This document shows, piece by piece, positions 8,540-18,292 of a stretch of DNA of 64,000 bases; within the stretch, counting starts at the first letter, position 1; every line of letters begins with the position of its first letter. A program made the position numbers and the translations under genes. Source of the stretch: Aureivirga marina (GTDB lineage Bacteria; Bacteroidota; Bacteroidia; Flavobacteriales; Flavobacteriaceae); contig NZ_JADPIB010000007.1 in the NCBI RefSeq assembly GCF_015767265.1, positions 134,307 through 198,306 of the forward strand. The letters are read 5' to 3'. The notes beneath the pieces were generated by a model that searched no databases, had not been told where the DNA came from, and worked only from the letters and a program-made list of their open reading frames with translations.

Positions 8540-9754
8540 TTAACATACGGTCGCTGAAAGAATCTCAAGTTCTTCCATGCATTTTTTCATTTCGTTATAA
8601 GTTCTTTCGATATCGTGGTCTAATCCGATTGAAAAACGAATTATTCCGTCCGATAATCCCATTTCATTTTGTTCTTCCTCTGGAATTTCTGATGATGTAC
8701 TTGAACCAGGAGCACTAAACAATGTTTTGTAGAATCCTAAACTTACAGCTAAGTAACCTAAGTTTCTATCTTGCATTAACTCCATTAATTGATTTGCTTT
8801 TGCAAGAGAACCAACATCTACAGTTAATAATCCTCCAAATCCAAATTCTTCATTTCTCATCGAGTTAAAAAGTTCATGATCTTTATGACTTTTTAATCCA
8901 GGATATACCACTTTTAATCCATCTTTTTCAAAATTTTCTGCTAGATAAAGCGCATTTTTACTATGTTGCTTGATACGAATTGGAAGTGTACGCATGTTTT
9001 TCAAAATACTTGCAGCACGTAAACTATCCATTACTGGTCCGTATAACATTGCAGCTCCATCATTTACATCTTTTAAAGAATTGATGAAATCATTAGAAGC
9101 ACAAACAACTCCACCAACAGCATCGTTTGTTCCATTGATAAATTTCGTTAAACTATGAATTGTAATAGTTGCTCCTAAATCTTGTGGATTTACAATTAAA
9201 GGTGAAAAAGTATTATCAACAACTAAAGGTAAGTTGTGTTTTTTAGCAATCTTAGAAAGTTCTGCAATATTTGCAACTTCTAATAAAGGATTACTTACCG
9301 TTTCACAATAAATCATTTTTGTATTTTCATTGATAGAATTCTCAACACTTTCTAAGTTTGTGATATCTACAAATGAAGTTTGAATATCTAATCTTGGTAA
9401 GAAATTTTTCATGAAAGCATAAGTTCCTCCATAAATTGTTCTACTAGATACGATATGATCACCAGTTTTACAAAGTTGCATGATTGTAGAAGTAATAGCT
9501 CCCATTCCTGAACTTGCAACATTTGCTGATTCTGTACCTTCCATCGCTGCTAAAGCTTGAGAAAGGTATAAATTACTAGGACTTGTATGACGAGAATATA
9601 AATAACAACCTTCTGTTTCTCCTTCAAAAGTATCCTGCATTGTTTTTGCAGCCATAAATGTGAAAGTCGCTGAATCAGAAATAGATGGATTTACCCCACC
9701 AAATTCTCCAAAAAATTGTAAGTCTTGTATGTTATTCGCAGATTTTGTGCTCAT
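8540..9754 (-). CDS. Cys/Met metabolism PLP-dependent enzyme (trans-sulfuration family)
   Basis: 404 residues from the ATG at 9752-9754. A longer reading frame would need a TTG at 9781, so the ATG is preferred. It is a fold-type I PLP enzyme of the MetB/MetC/MGL family: YSRHTSPSNLYLSQALAAMEG, the SSGMGAITS phosphate-binding region, YCETVSNP, VVDNTFSPL, and TIHSLTKFINGTND, in which the Lys of SLTK should bind PLP. The usual G-H after the lysine motif is replaced by NGTND. It could be a methionine gamma-lyase, a cystathionine enzyme or a sulfhydrylase. Confidence 0.85.
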   Translation of the reverse strand: MSTKSANNIQDLQFFGEFGGVNPSISDSATFTFMAAKTMQDTFEGETEGCYLYSRHTSPSNLYLSQALAAMEGTESANVASSGMGAITSTIMQLCKTGDHIVSSRTIYGGTYAFMKNFLPRLDIQTSFVDITNLESVENSINENTKMIYCETVSNPLLEVANIAELSKIAKKHNLPLVVDNTFSPLIVNPQDLGATITIHSLTKFINGTNDAVGGVVCASNDFINSLKDVNDGAAMLYGPVMDSLRAASILKNMRTLPIRIKQHSKNALYLAENFEKDGLKVVYPGLKSHKDHELFNSMRNEEFGFGGLLTVDVGSLAKANQLMELMQDRNLGYLAVSLGFYKTLFSAPGSSTSSEIPEEEQNEMGLSDGIIRFSIGLDHDIERTYNEMKKCMEELEILSATVC

Positions 9755-9958
9755 ATATTCTCTTTTTAATTTTCCCCGCAATTTATAAAAATTACAATTA
9801 ATTTAGGTGATGACCTATGAAAAAAAATTATTTTTATGAATAATATTTTAGTTAAGATAAAATATTATGATTTTTATTTATTTTTTGTAATAAAATATAG
9901 AAGTTCTAAAAATAGAAACTCAATATTAAAAGATGTTTTTAATCAAAAATTTAAAAAA

Positions 9959-11494
9959 TTAACCTAACCATCCATCTCTATCTAAACTTCGATATTGAAT
10001 TGCTTCAGAAATGTGAGATTCTAATATTTCTTTTGAATTTTCTAAGTCTGCAATTGTTCTACTAACTTTTAAAATTCGATCATAAGCTCTAGCAGATAGA
10101 TTTAATTTTTCCATTGCATTTTTCAATAAATTAGTGCTCTCTTTACTTAAAGGACAAAATTTACGAATCAATCGTGTATTCATTTGTGCGTTGTAATGAA
10201 TATTTTCCTCTTTTTCAAAACGTATGGTTTGTAAAACTCTAGATGCAATCACTCTTTTTCGAATTTCAGAACTGGATTCTCCTTTTCTTTTATCAGCTAA
10301 TTTTTCAAAAGGAACTGGAGTAACTTCAATGTGAATATCAATTCGATCTAATAAAGGTCCTGAAATTTTGTTTAAATAACGTTGCATTTCACTTGGTGAA
10401 GATGTCATATTACTATTTCCATCATTAAAAAATCCACTAGGACTTGGATTCATACTTGCAACTAACATAAAACTACTTGGATATGTGATTGTAAATTTCG
10501 CTCTTGAAATTGTTACTTCTCGATCTTCTAATGGTTGTCGCATTACTTCTAAAACCGAACGCTTAAATTCTGGCAATTCATCTAAAAATAAAACACCATT
10601 ATGTGATAAAGAAATTTCTCCAGGTTGCGGATATTGTCCGCCACCAACCAAAGCAACATCTGAAATTGTATGATGTGGATTTCTAAAAGGTCTATTTTTC
10701 ATTAAACCAATATTTGAGGTTTTTCCTACAACACTATGAATTTTTGTAGTTTCTAAAGCTTCATTCATCGTCATTGGAGGTAAAATAGAAGGAAGTCGTT
10801 TTGCTAACATTGTTTTCCCTGCACCTGGAGGACCAATTAATATAATATTATGTCCACCAGCAGCAGCAATTTCCATACATCTTTTAATAGATTCTTGTCC
10901 TTTTACATCAGAAAAATCTGCATCTAAATTTTCTAAAGAATCTTGAATTGATTGTTCTATATTATATATAGTAGGAGTAATTTCTAAATCTCCTTCAAAA
11001 AACTGAATAACTTCTAAAATATTTGAAACACCTAAAATATCCAATCCATCGACAACTGCTGCTTCTTCTGCATTTTGTTTTGGTAAAATAAAACCTTTAA
11101 ATCCTTCTTCTTTTGCTTTAATTGCAATTGGTAAAGCACCTTTAATTGGTTGTAAACTTCCATCTAAAGAAAGTTCTCCCATAATAATATAATCTTCAAT
11201 AATTTCTGATTGAATTTGATTGGAAGCAAAGAGAATTCCTATGGCTAAAGTTACATCATATGCAGAACCTTCCTTTCGCATATCAGCGGGAGCCATATTA
11301 ATTGTGATTTTTTTTCCAGGTAATTTATATCCATTGTTTTGTAACGCAGCAGTAATTCGATAACTGCTTTCTTTGATAGCATTGTCTGGTAATCCAACCA
11401 AATGATATCCGATTCCTTTTGCAATATTTACTTCTACAGTAATAGTTGTGGCTTCAATACCGTAAACGGCACTTCCATAGATTTTTGTTAACAT
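9959..11494 (-). CDS. comM: YifB/ComM family Mg-chelatase-like AAA+ ATPase
   Basis: 511 residues. The N-terminal domain (about 1-170) is the ChlI-like/Lon-protease-like region (VYGIEATTITVEVNIAKGIGY, KITINMAPADMRKEG). The AAA+ module follows with Walker A GPPGAGKT and Walker B GVLFLDELPEF. The C-terminal Mg-chelatase-like domain ends near residue 500. ComM homologues act as helicases in branch migration during natural transformation; role in this organism is inferred. It is monocistronic, divergent from the iron-uptake block. Confidence 0.92.
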   Translation of the reverse strand: MLTKIYGSAVYGIEATTITVEVNIAKGIGYHLVGLPDNAIKESSYRITAALQNNGYKLPGKKITINMAPADMRKEGSAYDVTLAIGILFASNQIQSEIIEDYIIMGELSLDGSLQPIKGALPIAIKAKEEGFKGFILPKQNAEEAAVVDGLDILGVSNILEVIQFFEGDLEITPTIYNIEQSIQDSLENLDADFSDVKGQESIKRCMEIAAAGGHNIILIGPPGAGKTMLAKRLPSILPPMTMNEALETTKIHSVVGKTSNIGLMKNRPFRNPHHTISDVALVGGGQYPQPGEISLSHNGVLFLDELPEFKRSVLEVMRQPLEDREVTISRAKFTITYPSSFMLVASMNPSPSGFFNDGNSNMTSSPSEMQRYLNKISGPLLDRIDIHIEVTPVPFEKLADKRKGESSSEIRKRVIASRVLQTIRFEKEENIHYNAQMNTRLIRKFCPLSKESTNLLKNAMEKLNLSARAYDRILKVSRTIADLENSKEILESHISEAIQYRSLDRDGWLG

Positions 11495-11588
11495 TTTTCA
11501 TAGATTTTTGATAAAAATACTAAAATTTTCTAAAAAACATAATAAATCACTGAAAATCAGTAATCTGACAAAAATCATATTATTTTAA

Positions 11589-11634
11589 TTTATTCTAAAT
11601 AAATTTCATTAATTTAGAATTAGTCTATATATTT
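11589..11634 (+). promoter_or_regulatory. Iron-box-like sequence and -7 box before the DUF4856 gene
   Basis: A TTTATTCTAAATAAA stretch and an ATTTAGAATTAGTCTA stretch (11611-11626) lie directly upstream of TATATTTG (11627-11634), an exact TAnnTTTG -7 box. Similar TTTAGAwT sequences precede the TonB receptor (14914) and the ferric binding protein (18650). A Fur-type operator is inferred, not proven. Confidence 0.5.
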
Positions 11635-11680
11635 GTCCGCAAATGTTCAATAATTAATTTTCTTTTAAAGTCTTACATAA

Positions 11681-12886
11681 ATGAAAAAAATCATATTATC
11701 TACGGTAGCACTTTCAACGTTATTCTTCACAGCATGTTCTTCTGATGATGATAACAATACAACAACAGGATTTGAAGTTCCAGATACTTATACATTCGCA
11801 AGAGAAGGAAGTTCAACTGTAAGTTTTAGTGGTCAAACTACTAGAATAGCAATGGCTGAAGAAATAATTTCTAAATTGAAAGATCCAAGCTATACGGAAG
11901 CTCAATTAGATGGAATGTTCGCTCATGAAGAAGGAAATGCAGATTTTTCGGATGCAGATTTAAATGCTTCAAGTAAAAATGTAAGAAGTAAATCAGCAGC
12001 TTCAAACGATTTCTTTTCAAATAATCAATCGGATGCAACTGCAATCAAAGAAATGTTTGATTCTTGGATTTCAAAACAAGTAACAGAAGTTTATCCAAAT
12101 TGGGATCAATTAGCAGCAGCTGGAACAGCAGGACAAATTGCTGATGGAACTAGCACGCGTTATGTGAATGGAAAAGGATTAGAATTTAACCAAGTTTTTG
12201 GTAAAAGTTTAATCGGAGCATTAATGACTGACCAAGCATTAAACAACTATTTAGGTGATGGTGTTTTAGATGCAGGAACTAATGTTGAAGACAATAATAA
12301 TGGAACTGTTGCAGAAGGGAAAACTTATACAACAATGGAGCATAAGTGGGATGAAGCTTATGGATACATTTACGGAGCTTCTCAAAACCCAGCAACACCA
12401 AATACTACAATTGGAGACGATGATAGTTTCTTAAATAAATATATCGGAAAAGTAAATTCTGATGCTGATTTTGCTGGAATCGCTGATGAAATTTTTAATG
12501 CTTTCAAAAAAGGTAGAGCTGCAATTGTAGCAAAAGATTACGGAGCTCGTGATGCACAAGCTGCAATTATTAGAGAAGCAATTTCTAAAGTTGTTGCTGT
12601 AAGAGCTGTTCACTATTTACAAGCTGGTAAAACTGCTATTGAAGCAAATCAAATGGGAACTGCTTTCCATGATTTATCTGAAGGATATGGATTTATCTAT
12701 AGTTTACAGTTTACAAGAAAATCAGGAACTAATCAACCTTACTTTACGAAAGCAGAAGTAGAAACAATGATTAACAAATTAATGGCAGGTACAAACGGAT
12801 TATGGGATGTAACTCCTGCTACGTTAGAAGAACTTTCTAATGAAATTGCTGCAAAATTCAGCTTCACTGTTGAGCAAGCAAAATAA
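11681..12886 (+). CDS. DUF4856 lipoprotein (iron-uptake associated)
   Basis: 401 residues. The signal peptide ends in TACSSDDDN, a lipobox whose Cys is followed by acidic residues as in Bacteroidota surface lipoproteins. The body, starting near FEVPDTYTFAREGSSTVSFSGQ, matches the DUF4856 family. That family is commonly encoded beside imelysin-type proteins and TonB receptors, as here. Its likely role is as a cell-surface component of iron or heme-iron acquisition. The biochemical activity is not established. A hairpin separates it from the imelysin gene, so the downstream gene may be expressed at a lower level. Confidence 0.85.
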   Translation: MKKIILSTVALSTLFFTACSSDDDNNTTTGFEVPDTYTFAREGSSTVSFSGQTTRIAMAEEIISKLKDPSYTEAQLDGMFAHEEGNADFSDADLNASSKNVRSKSAASNDFFSNNQSDATAIKEMFDSWISKQVTEVYPNWDQLAAAGTAGQIADGTSTRYVNGKGLEFNQVFGKSLIGALMTDQALNNYLGDGVLDAGTNVEDNNNGTVAEGKTYTTMEHKWDEAYGYIYGASQNPATPNTTIGDDDSFLNKYIGKVNSDADFAGIADEIFNAFKKGRAAIVAKDYGARDAQAAIIREAISKVVAVRAVHYLQAGKTAIEANQMGTAFHDLSEGYGFIYSLQFTRKSGTNQPYFTKAEVETMINKLMAGTNGLWDVTPATLEELSNEIAAKFSFTVEQAK

Positions 12887-12899
12887 TTCATAAAAAAAT

Positions 12900-12938
12900 T
12901 AAACTTGTTTGAAGTTAAAAGCTTTAAACAAGTTTTTT
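12900..12938 (+). terminator. Hairpin between the DUF4856 and imelysin genes
   Basis: AAACTTGTTT - loop - AAACAAGTTT followed by a run of T. Placed inside a likely operon, it may partially terminate and favour the first gene. Confidence 0.75.
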
Positions 12939-12994
12939 TGTATATAGGAAATTCATATTTTCGGTGAATTAAAATAAAGGTAAAAATTCAAAAA

Positions 12995-14110
12995 ATGATT
13001 AAAAAAGTTTTATTCTTACTTATTGCTGTTCTAGCAATTTCTTGTGGGTCGGATGATAGTGGATCGAATGGAAATGGAACAGATAATTTTGATAGAAAAG
13101 TAATGTTGGAAAATTGGGCAGACAATATCATTATTCCATCTTACGAAGATTTTCAATCAAAAATGAACGATTTAAACCAGAAAACAGAAGCTTTTGTTGC
13201 AGATGCTACTGCTGAAAATTTAGAAAGCTTAAGAACTTCTTGGTTAAATGCTTACAAAATTTGGCAACACGTTTCTATGTATGAAATTGGGAAGTCTGAA
13301 GAATTGACTTTTAGAAATTTTATGAATATTTACCCAACTTCAGCAACGAAAATTGAAGGTTTTGTAACATCTGGAACTTACAACTTACAATTACCATCTA
13401 CTTATGATGCACAAGGTTTTCCTGCTTTAGATTATTTATTATATGGAATTTCAGATGCTGCTATTTCTTATGAAATTCATTTTACAACTGGACCAAAAGC
13501 TGCTGGATATAAAGATTATTTAACAGCTGTTGTTTCAAGAATGAAAACATTAACAGATGAGGTTGTAGCAGATTGGAAAGGTACTTTTAGAAATGATTTT
13601 GTAAATAACAATGGAGGAACAGCTTCAAGTTCTGTAAACACAATGGTAAACAAATATGTTTTCTATTATGAGAAATTTTTAAGAGCTGGAAAAATTGGTA
13701 TTCCTGTTGGAGTTTTCTCAACTACAGCATTACCAGAAAAGGTAGAAGGATATTATAGTGCAGTAAATTCTAAAATGCTTTTCGAAGAAGCTTTAACTGC
13801 TGTACAAAATTTCTTCAATGGTAAACATTATACATCTGCAACAACTGGAGAAAGTTTAAAATCATATTTAGTTGCTTTAAATGCAAAGAAAAATGGTGAA
13901 AACTTAGATGTTGCAATCAATAATCAATGGGAATCTGCAAGAACTTTTTCTCAGTCAGTTGATGCTAATTTTGCAAATCAGATTACAAATGATAAAGCAA
14001 AAATGTTGGGATTATACGACGAAGTTCAAAAAGCAGTTCTTTTATTAAAAGTAGACATGATGTCTGCAATGAGTATTTCAGTTGATTATAGCGATGCTGA
14101 TGGAGATTAA
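12995..14110 (+). CDS. Imelysin-family lipoprotein
   Basis: 371 residues. Lipoprotein signal peptide MIKKVLFLLIAVLAISCGSDD. The mature part is alpha-helical and contains imelysin (M75-like) features: NWADNIIIPSYEDFQSKMNDL near the N-terminus, a YKIWQHVSMYEIG segment, and the family's GFPALDYLLYG motif (about residue 145). Imelysins bind iron or act as iron-regulated surface proteins; peptidase activity is doubtful in most members. Together with the DUF4856 protein and TonB receptor it forms an iron-uptake cluster. Confidence 0.88.
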   Translation: MIKKVLFLLIAVLAISCGSDDSGSNGNGTDNFDRKVMLENWADNIIIPSYEDFQSKMNDLNQKTEAFVADATAENLESLRTSWLNAYKIWQHVSMYEIGKSEELTFRNFMNIYPTSATKIEGFVTSGTYNLQLPSTYDAQGFPALDYLLYGISDAAISYEIHFTTGPKAAGYKDYLTAVVSRMKTLTDEVVADWKGTFRNDFVNNNGGTASSSVNTMVNKYVFYYEKFLRAGKIGIPVGVFSTTALPEKVEGYYSAVNSKMLFEEALTAVQNFFNGKHYTSATTGESLKSYLVALNAKKNGENLDVAINNQWESARTFSQSVDANFANQITNDKAKMLGLYDEVQKAVLLLKVDMMSAMSISVDYSDADGD

Positions 14111-14135
14111 ATTTTAGTTAATAGTTATAAAAAAT

Positions 14136-14167
14136 AAAAAAGAGGATTAATTATAATCCTCTTTTTT
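14136..14167 (+). terminator. Terminator after the imelysin gene
   Basis: AGAGGATTA - ATTA - TAATCCTCT with flanking A- and T-runs, a strong bidirectional hairpin. Confidence 0.9.
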
Positions 14168-14200
14168 ATTTGAAAATTGTTTCAAAATTTAATTGACCTA

Positions 14201-14235
14201 TTTTTTGGTTCGTTTTTTATCAAGAAAAAAATGAA
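14201..14235 (+). repeat. Dispersed hairpin repeat, degenerate copy
   Basis: TTTTTTGGTTCGTTTTTTA followed by TCAAG and AAAAAAATGAA. It closely resembles the perfect hairpin at 58351-58380, and both are preceded by the same TTTTTTGG. It looks like a decayed copy of a repeat family of this genome. Confidence 0.5.
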
Positions 14236-14363
14236 TAATTCAAATTATTGAAAATCAATATCATATTTTTTAACAGCTTTTGGATAATGTTAAAATTTAT
14301 CTTCCTTTTAAGTAGGATGTTTTTAATTTTTTGCTACATTAGTTAGACTTATATATCGATACT

Positions 14364-14645
14364 ATGAGACAAGAACTAAAAACAAAAAGACTTCTTAGCA
14401 TTAGCATGCTTATCTTACTCTTTTTTTCTACGCTTTATGTAAATGAATTTCTCAACTTAGATATTCAATTAATAAATCGTTATTTGTTCTCCCTTAGTTT
14501 TCCTGTTATTTTAATGAAAGTAATTTTATTAATCATAGGAATCGTATTTTATCTAGATAAAAAGCAAACAAATAAAAAAGATATACTTCTCAGTATTTTT
14601 CTTTTAGCTATTTCTGCTTTTTTAATCCTAAAAATATTTAACTAA
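14364..14645 (+). CDS. Small hydrophobic membrane protein, unknown
   Basis: 93 residues with three predicted membrane spans (about 11-29, 42-61 and 73-91) separated by short polar loops; the second loop is Lys-rich (DKKQTNKKD). No family recognised. It has its own ATG and ends in a bidirectional terminator, and lies alone between the imelysin gene and the TonB receptor. Codon use looks like that of its neighbours, so I accept it as real. A link to iron uptake is only positional. Confidence 0.6.
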   Translation: MRQELKTKRLLSISMLILLFFSTLYVNEFLNLDIQLINRYLFSLSFPVILMKVILLIIGIVFYLDKKQTNKKDILLSIFLLAISAFLILKIFN

Positions 14646-14676
14646 AAAAACGGTATTCAAATGGATACCGTTTTTT
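14645..14676. terminator. Bidirectional terminator after the small membrane protein
   Basis: AAAAAACGGTAT - loop - ATACCGTTTTTT. The rest of 14677-14995 is AT-rich promoter sequence for the TonB receptor and shows no gene. Confidence 0.88.
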
Positions 14677-14913
14677 GTTTATAAATCAAAACTTAATGAA
14701 AGTTGTACATATTCCTTAACGTTATGTTCTTTAAGATAGTATTTTGATAAATAAACTATTTTTATTTTTTTAAATATTTAAAATTAATGTATTGAAATTG
14801 AGATGTTGCTAAAACTGTCAAAAATCATGAAAATGAAAGAATTAGGAAAAATAACGTTTTAATTATTCTCTTATTTAAACTCTTTCTACTACTTTTGTCA
14901 AGAATTCATATTT

Positions 14914-14959
14914 TTATTTAGAATAAAAAAAGATAACGGTTTGAATTCTAGAATTCAAA
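14914..14959 (+). promoter_or_regulatory. Operator-like sequences before the TonB receptor
   Basis: TTTATTTAGAATAAA (about 14914-14928) resembles the iron-box-like motif seen before two other iron genes. Next to it, 14940-14959 is a perfect 20-bp palindrome, TTTGAATTCTAGAATTCAAA, 36 bp upstream of the ATG. A dimeric regulator could bind either. Confidence 0.5.
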
Positions 14960-14995
14960 ACAAAAAATAAACAACAATAAAGGTTTTATTAAGTA

Positions 14996-17458
14996 ATGAA
15001 GCTAAGAGATTTAAAAATGTTCTTTTTCTTCTTATGTGTGTCAACAGTTGCTTTGGCGCAAGAAGTTTTTAAAGGAAAAGTAGTTGATGCGCAAACGAAA
15101 AATGGAGTAGCAGATGTTGAAATTTATAACAAAACTGGAGGACTTCTAGCTACAACTAAAAAAGATGGATCTTTTGAAATAGATGATTTAAAAACTGGAA
15201 ACTATGAGTTGGTTTTCTTTTCTTATCAATATCAATTAAAAGAAGAAAAAATTGCATTGCAAATTGGAAAAGCAATTCAAGTTGCTTTAGAACCTTTACA
15301 AGAACAGCTATCGGAAGTTGTTTTAAACCAAAGAAAAGCAAAAGTTTTTGCACTTCAAAAATTAAAACCTGTAGAAGGAACTGCAATTTACGCAGGAAAA
15401 AAATCAGAAGTAGTTTTAGTTGATCAAACTGTTGGAAATCTTGCTGCAAATAATCCTAGACAGATTTATTCGCAAGTTGTTGGTTTAAATATTTATGAAA
15501 ATGATGATGCTGGATTGCAATTAAATGTTGGAGGTAGAGGATTGGATCCAAATAGAACTTCTAACTTTAATACTAGACAAAATGGTTATGATATAAGTGC
15601 GGATGTTTTAGGATATCCTGAAAGTTATTATACACCACCTGCGGAAGCGTTAGAAAAAATTCAAGTAGTTCGTGGAGCTGCTTCTTTGCAATATGGAACA
15701 CAATTCGGTGGGTTGATTAATTTTATTTTAAAGAAACCAAATCCAAATAAAAAGTTTGAATTAATTTCTCGTCAGACAGTTGGTTCAAACAATCTTTTTA
15801 CAAGCTTTAATAGTTTAAGCGGAACCGTAGGGAAAGTAAGTTATTATTCTTATTTCAACTTTAAAGAAGGGGATGGATTTAGACCAAATTCACATTTTAA
15901 TTCTAAAAACTTTTATGCACATATTGGTTACCAACTTTCTGAAAAAACAAAAATCTCTGGAGAATTTACTTATTTAAAATATTTAGCACAACAACCAGGA
16001 GGATTAACTGATACACAATTTAATGAAAATTCAGATTTCAGTAATAGAAGTCGAAATTGGTTTCAAGTTGATTGGAAATTATATGCTTTTAAACTAGAAC
16101 ATACTTTTTCAAAAAAGACAGATTTTTCTTTACAAGTTTTTGGTTTAGATGCGCAAAGAAATGCACTTGGATATAGAGGTTTACCTGTAAATAGTCCAGA
16201 TCCAATTGGTTTGGATGGAAATTATATTTATGAAAGAGATTTGTTAAAAGGAAAATATCAAAATTGGGGAGCTGAAGCGAGACTTTTAACTAGGTATAAT
16301 TTAGGAAATCAAGAATCTGTTTTCTTAATTGGAACAAAATATTACAAAGCAAGTAATTCAGAACAACAAGGAGCAGGATCTAAAGGAACTGATGCAGATT
16401 TTTCTTTTAAAGATGATTTATATCCTGAATATCCAAACAAATCAAGTTTTGTTTTCCCTAATGAGAATATTGCTGTTTTTGCTGAAAATATCTTTAATAT
16501 CACAGATAAATTTTCTTTAACTCCAGGAATTCGTTTTGAACATATTAAAACAGAAAGTAAAGGTTCTTATTATAAAAGACTTTTTGATAATGCAGGAAAT
16601 TTAATTTTAGAAGAAATTATTCCTGATAATAGAGAGTTGACAAGAAACTTCGTTTTACTTGGAATTGGAGCAAGTTATAAACCAAATAATAAAGTAGAAA
16701 TGTATGGAAATTTCTCTCAAAATTATCGTTCGGTAACTTTTAGTGATATTCGTACAGTAAATCCATCGTTTATTGTAGATCCAGATATCAAAGATGAGGA
16801 AGGATTTACAGGAGATTTTGGAATTCGAGGAAGAATTAATAATGCTTTTTCTTATGATATTGGTGGTTTCGGACTTTTATATGATAATAGAATTGGAATT
16901 GTTTTAGTTAGCGAAGGTCCAAACAAAGGAGATCATGAGCGTAAGAATATTGGAAAAGCATTTATTTATGGATTTGAATCGCTTTTAGATTGGAATTTGA
17001 TTAATACTTTTGATTTAAAAGAAGAATTTCAGTGGAATATTTTCTCAAACGTAGCAATTACTTCTTCTGAATATTTAGAATCGGAAGAAACAAATGTGGA
17101 AGGAAATGAAGTGGAATTTATTCCTTTAGTAAATATGCGTGCAGGAATGAAATTCGGATATAAAAACTTCTTAGGAAATTTACAATATACTTATTTATCA
17201 AAGCAATATACAGATGCACAAAATTCTGGAGTTGCTGCAAGTACAAGTGTAAACAATGGAATTGTTGGTCCAATTCCTTCTTATGATATTTTAGATTTAT
17301 CTTTTTCTTACACTTATAAAATGTTTAAGTTGGAAACAGGAATCAATAATTTATTAGATAAAAGTTATTTCACAAGAAGAGCGACAGGTTATCCTGGACC
17401 AGGAATTATTCCTTCAGCGCCAAGAACTTATTATGCAACATTACAGATTAAAATCTAA
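14996..17458 (+). CDS. TonB-dependent receptor, FecA-like
   Basis: 820-residue outer-membrane receptor. Signal peptide (cut after about VALAQ), then a carboxypeptidase-regulatory-like domain (about 22-105: EVFKGKVVDAQTKNGVADVEIYN). A plug domain with NVGGRGLDPNRTSNFNTR and IQVVRGAASLQYGTQFGGLINF follows, then a beta barrel ending in an aromatic C-terminal strand (TYYATLQIKI). It resembles FecA-type ferric siderophore/citrate receptors. Neighbouring DUF4856 and imelysin genes and the downstream ferric ABC transporter support an iron substrate. The exact ligand is unknown. Confidence 0.9.
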   Translation: MKLRDLKMFFFFLCVSTVALAQEVFKGKVVDAQTKNGVADVEIYNKTGGLLATTKKDGSFEIDDLKTGNYELVFFSYQYQLKEEKIALQIGKAIQVALEPLQEQLSEVVLNQRKAKVFALQKLKPVEGTAIYAGKKSEVVLVDQTVGNLAANNPRQIYSQVVGLNIYENDDAGLQLNVGGRGLDPNRTSNFNTRQNGYDISADVLGYPESYYTPPAEALEKIQVVRGAASLQYGTQFGGLINFILKKPNPNKKFELISRQTVGSNNLFTSFNSLSGTVGKVSYYSYFNFKEGDGFRPNSHFNSKNFYAHIGYQLSEKTKISGEFTYLKYLAQQPGGLTDTQFNENSDFSNRSRNWFQVDWKLYAFKLEHTFSKKTDFSLQVFGLDAQRNALGYRGLPVNSPDPIGLDGNYIYERDLLKGKYQNWGAEARLLTRYNLGNQESVFLIGTKYYKASNSEQQGAGSKGTDADFSFKDDLYPEYPNKSSFVFPNENIAVFAENIFNITDKFSLTPGIRFEHIKTESKGSYYKRLFDNAGNLILEEIIPDNRELTRNFVLLGIGASYKPNNKVEMYGNFSQNYRSVTFSDIRTVNPSFIVDPDIKDEEGFTGDFGIRGRINNAFSYDIGGFGLLYDNRIGIVLVSEGPNKGDHERKNIGKAFIYGFESLLDWNLINTFDLKEEFQWNIFSNVAITSSEYLESEETNVEGNEVEFIPLVNMRAGMKFGYKNFLGNLQYTYLSKQYTDAQNSGVAASTSVNNGIVGPIPSYDILDLSFSYTYKMFKLETGINNLLDKSYFTRRATGYPGPGIIPSAPRTYYATLQIKI

Positions 17459-17472
17459 GTTTATATAAAACA

Positions 17473-17513
17473 CAAAAAAAGCCTACTAAAAAATGAAATT
17501 AGTAGGCTTTTTT
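17473..17513. terminator. Bidirectional terminator between TonB receptor and HTH gene
   Basis: AAAAAGCCTACTAA - loop - TTAGTAGGCTTTTT between convergent genes. Confidence 0.92.
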
Positions 17514-17517
17514 AATT

Positions 17518-18177
17518 CTATAAATTAGAAAGTGAACGTCCACTTTTGTTTATTTTATATTCCATAATTAAGCAATACACAAGAAAAATTAATCCGATTG
17601 CCACAAAAGTAAAATCTAAACCTTTTGTAATGATAAAAGCAACGATATAAGAAATAGAAAAGCTTAAACCGATTCTTAAATAAAAATTTGTTGGAATGAA
17701 TTTCAGTTTTGTTTTTAAATATTTCTTGAACTGGGAAAGCTTCTTTTTATAAAGTTCATTGCTGAAAGAAGGAATTTTATCTAATTCTAAATAATTTAAA
17801 TACGACTCAATTGCTGTTTCTTGTTCTTTGGTTAATTCTTTTTCTTGTAAAGAATTTAAAAGATTTATGAAATTCTTAAAAATCTTGATTTCTTTTTTAT
17901 CAGTTGTTTTTGAAAGTAATTGTTTTAAAAGTATAATTGTGTTTTGAATACTTTTATTTTCTTTTACAATAGAATTTCCAATTAATTCTTCAAAAGTTAC
18001 TCCTAAAGCAAAAGCCAATCTTTTTAAAGTTTCATTTGTTGGAACCGAAGTTTCTTCTTTCTCAATTCGTTGAATTGTTCTTAAACTTACTTTAGATTCT
18101 TCTGCCAAAAACTCTTGTGTCATTCCTTTTTGAGTTCTCAGACTTTTTAAATTTTGTGCTAATAATTGATTATCCAT
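17518..18177 (-). CDS. Membrane-anchored XRE-family HTH regulator
   Basis: 219 residues. Residues ~7-62 form an XRE-type helix-turn-helix (LRTQKGMTQEFLAEESKVSLRTIQRIE, then ETLKRLAFALGVTFEEL). A Lys/Glu-rich helical linker follows, and the C-terminus has two hydrophobic spans (about 165-203: LRIGLSFSISYIVAFII, FVAIGLIFLVYCLIM). An HTH fused to a membrane tail suggests a regulator that senses an envelope signal or is tethered near its partner. It may control the small PLDc_N gene upstream or its own promoter. Targets are unknown. Confidence 0.8.
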   Translation of the reverse strand: MDNQLLAQNLKSLRTQKGMTQEFLAEESKVSLRTIQRIEKEETSVPTNETLKRLAFALGVTFEELIGNSIVKENKSIQNTIILLKQLLSKTTDKKEIKIFKNFINLLNSLQEKELTKEQETAIESYLNYLELDKIPSFSNELYKKKLSQFKKYLKTKLKFIPTNFYLRIGLSFSISYIVAFIITKGLDFTFVAIGLIFLVYCLIMEYKINKSGRSLSNL

Positions 18178-18292
18178 TTTTCTAAAATTTTATAAAACAA
18201 ATCTACTTTCAAATTGTACTTTTTGCTTGCGTCATGCTTATGTCATCTTTATGACATGGTTTTAAAACCTTGAAAATGAATAATCAAAAATA

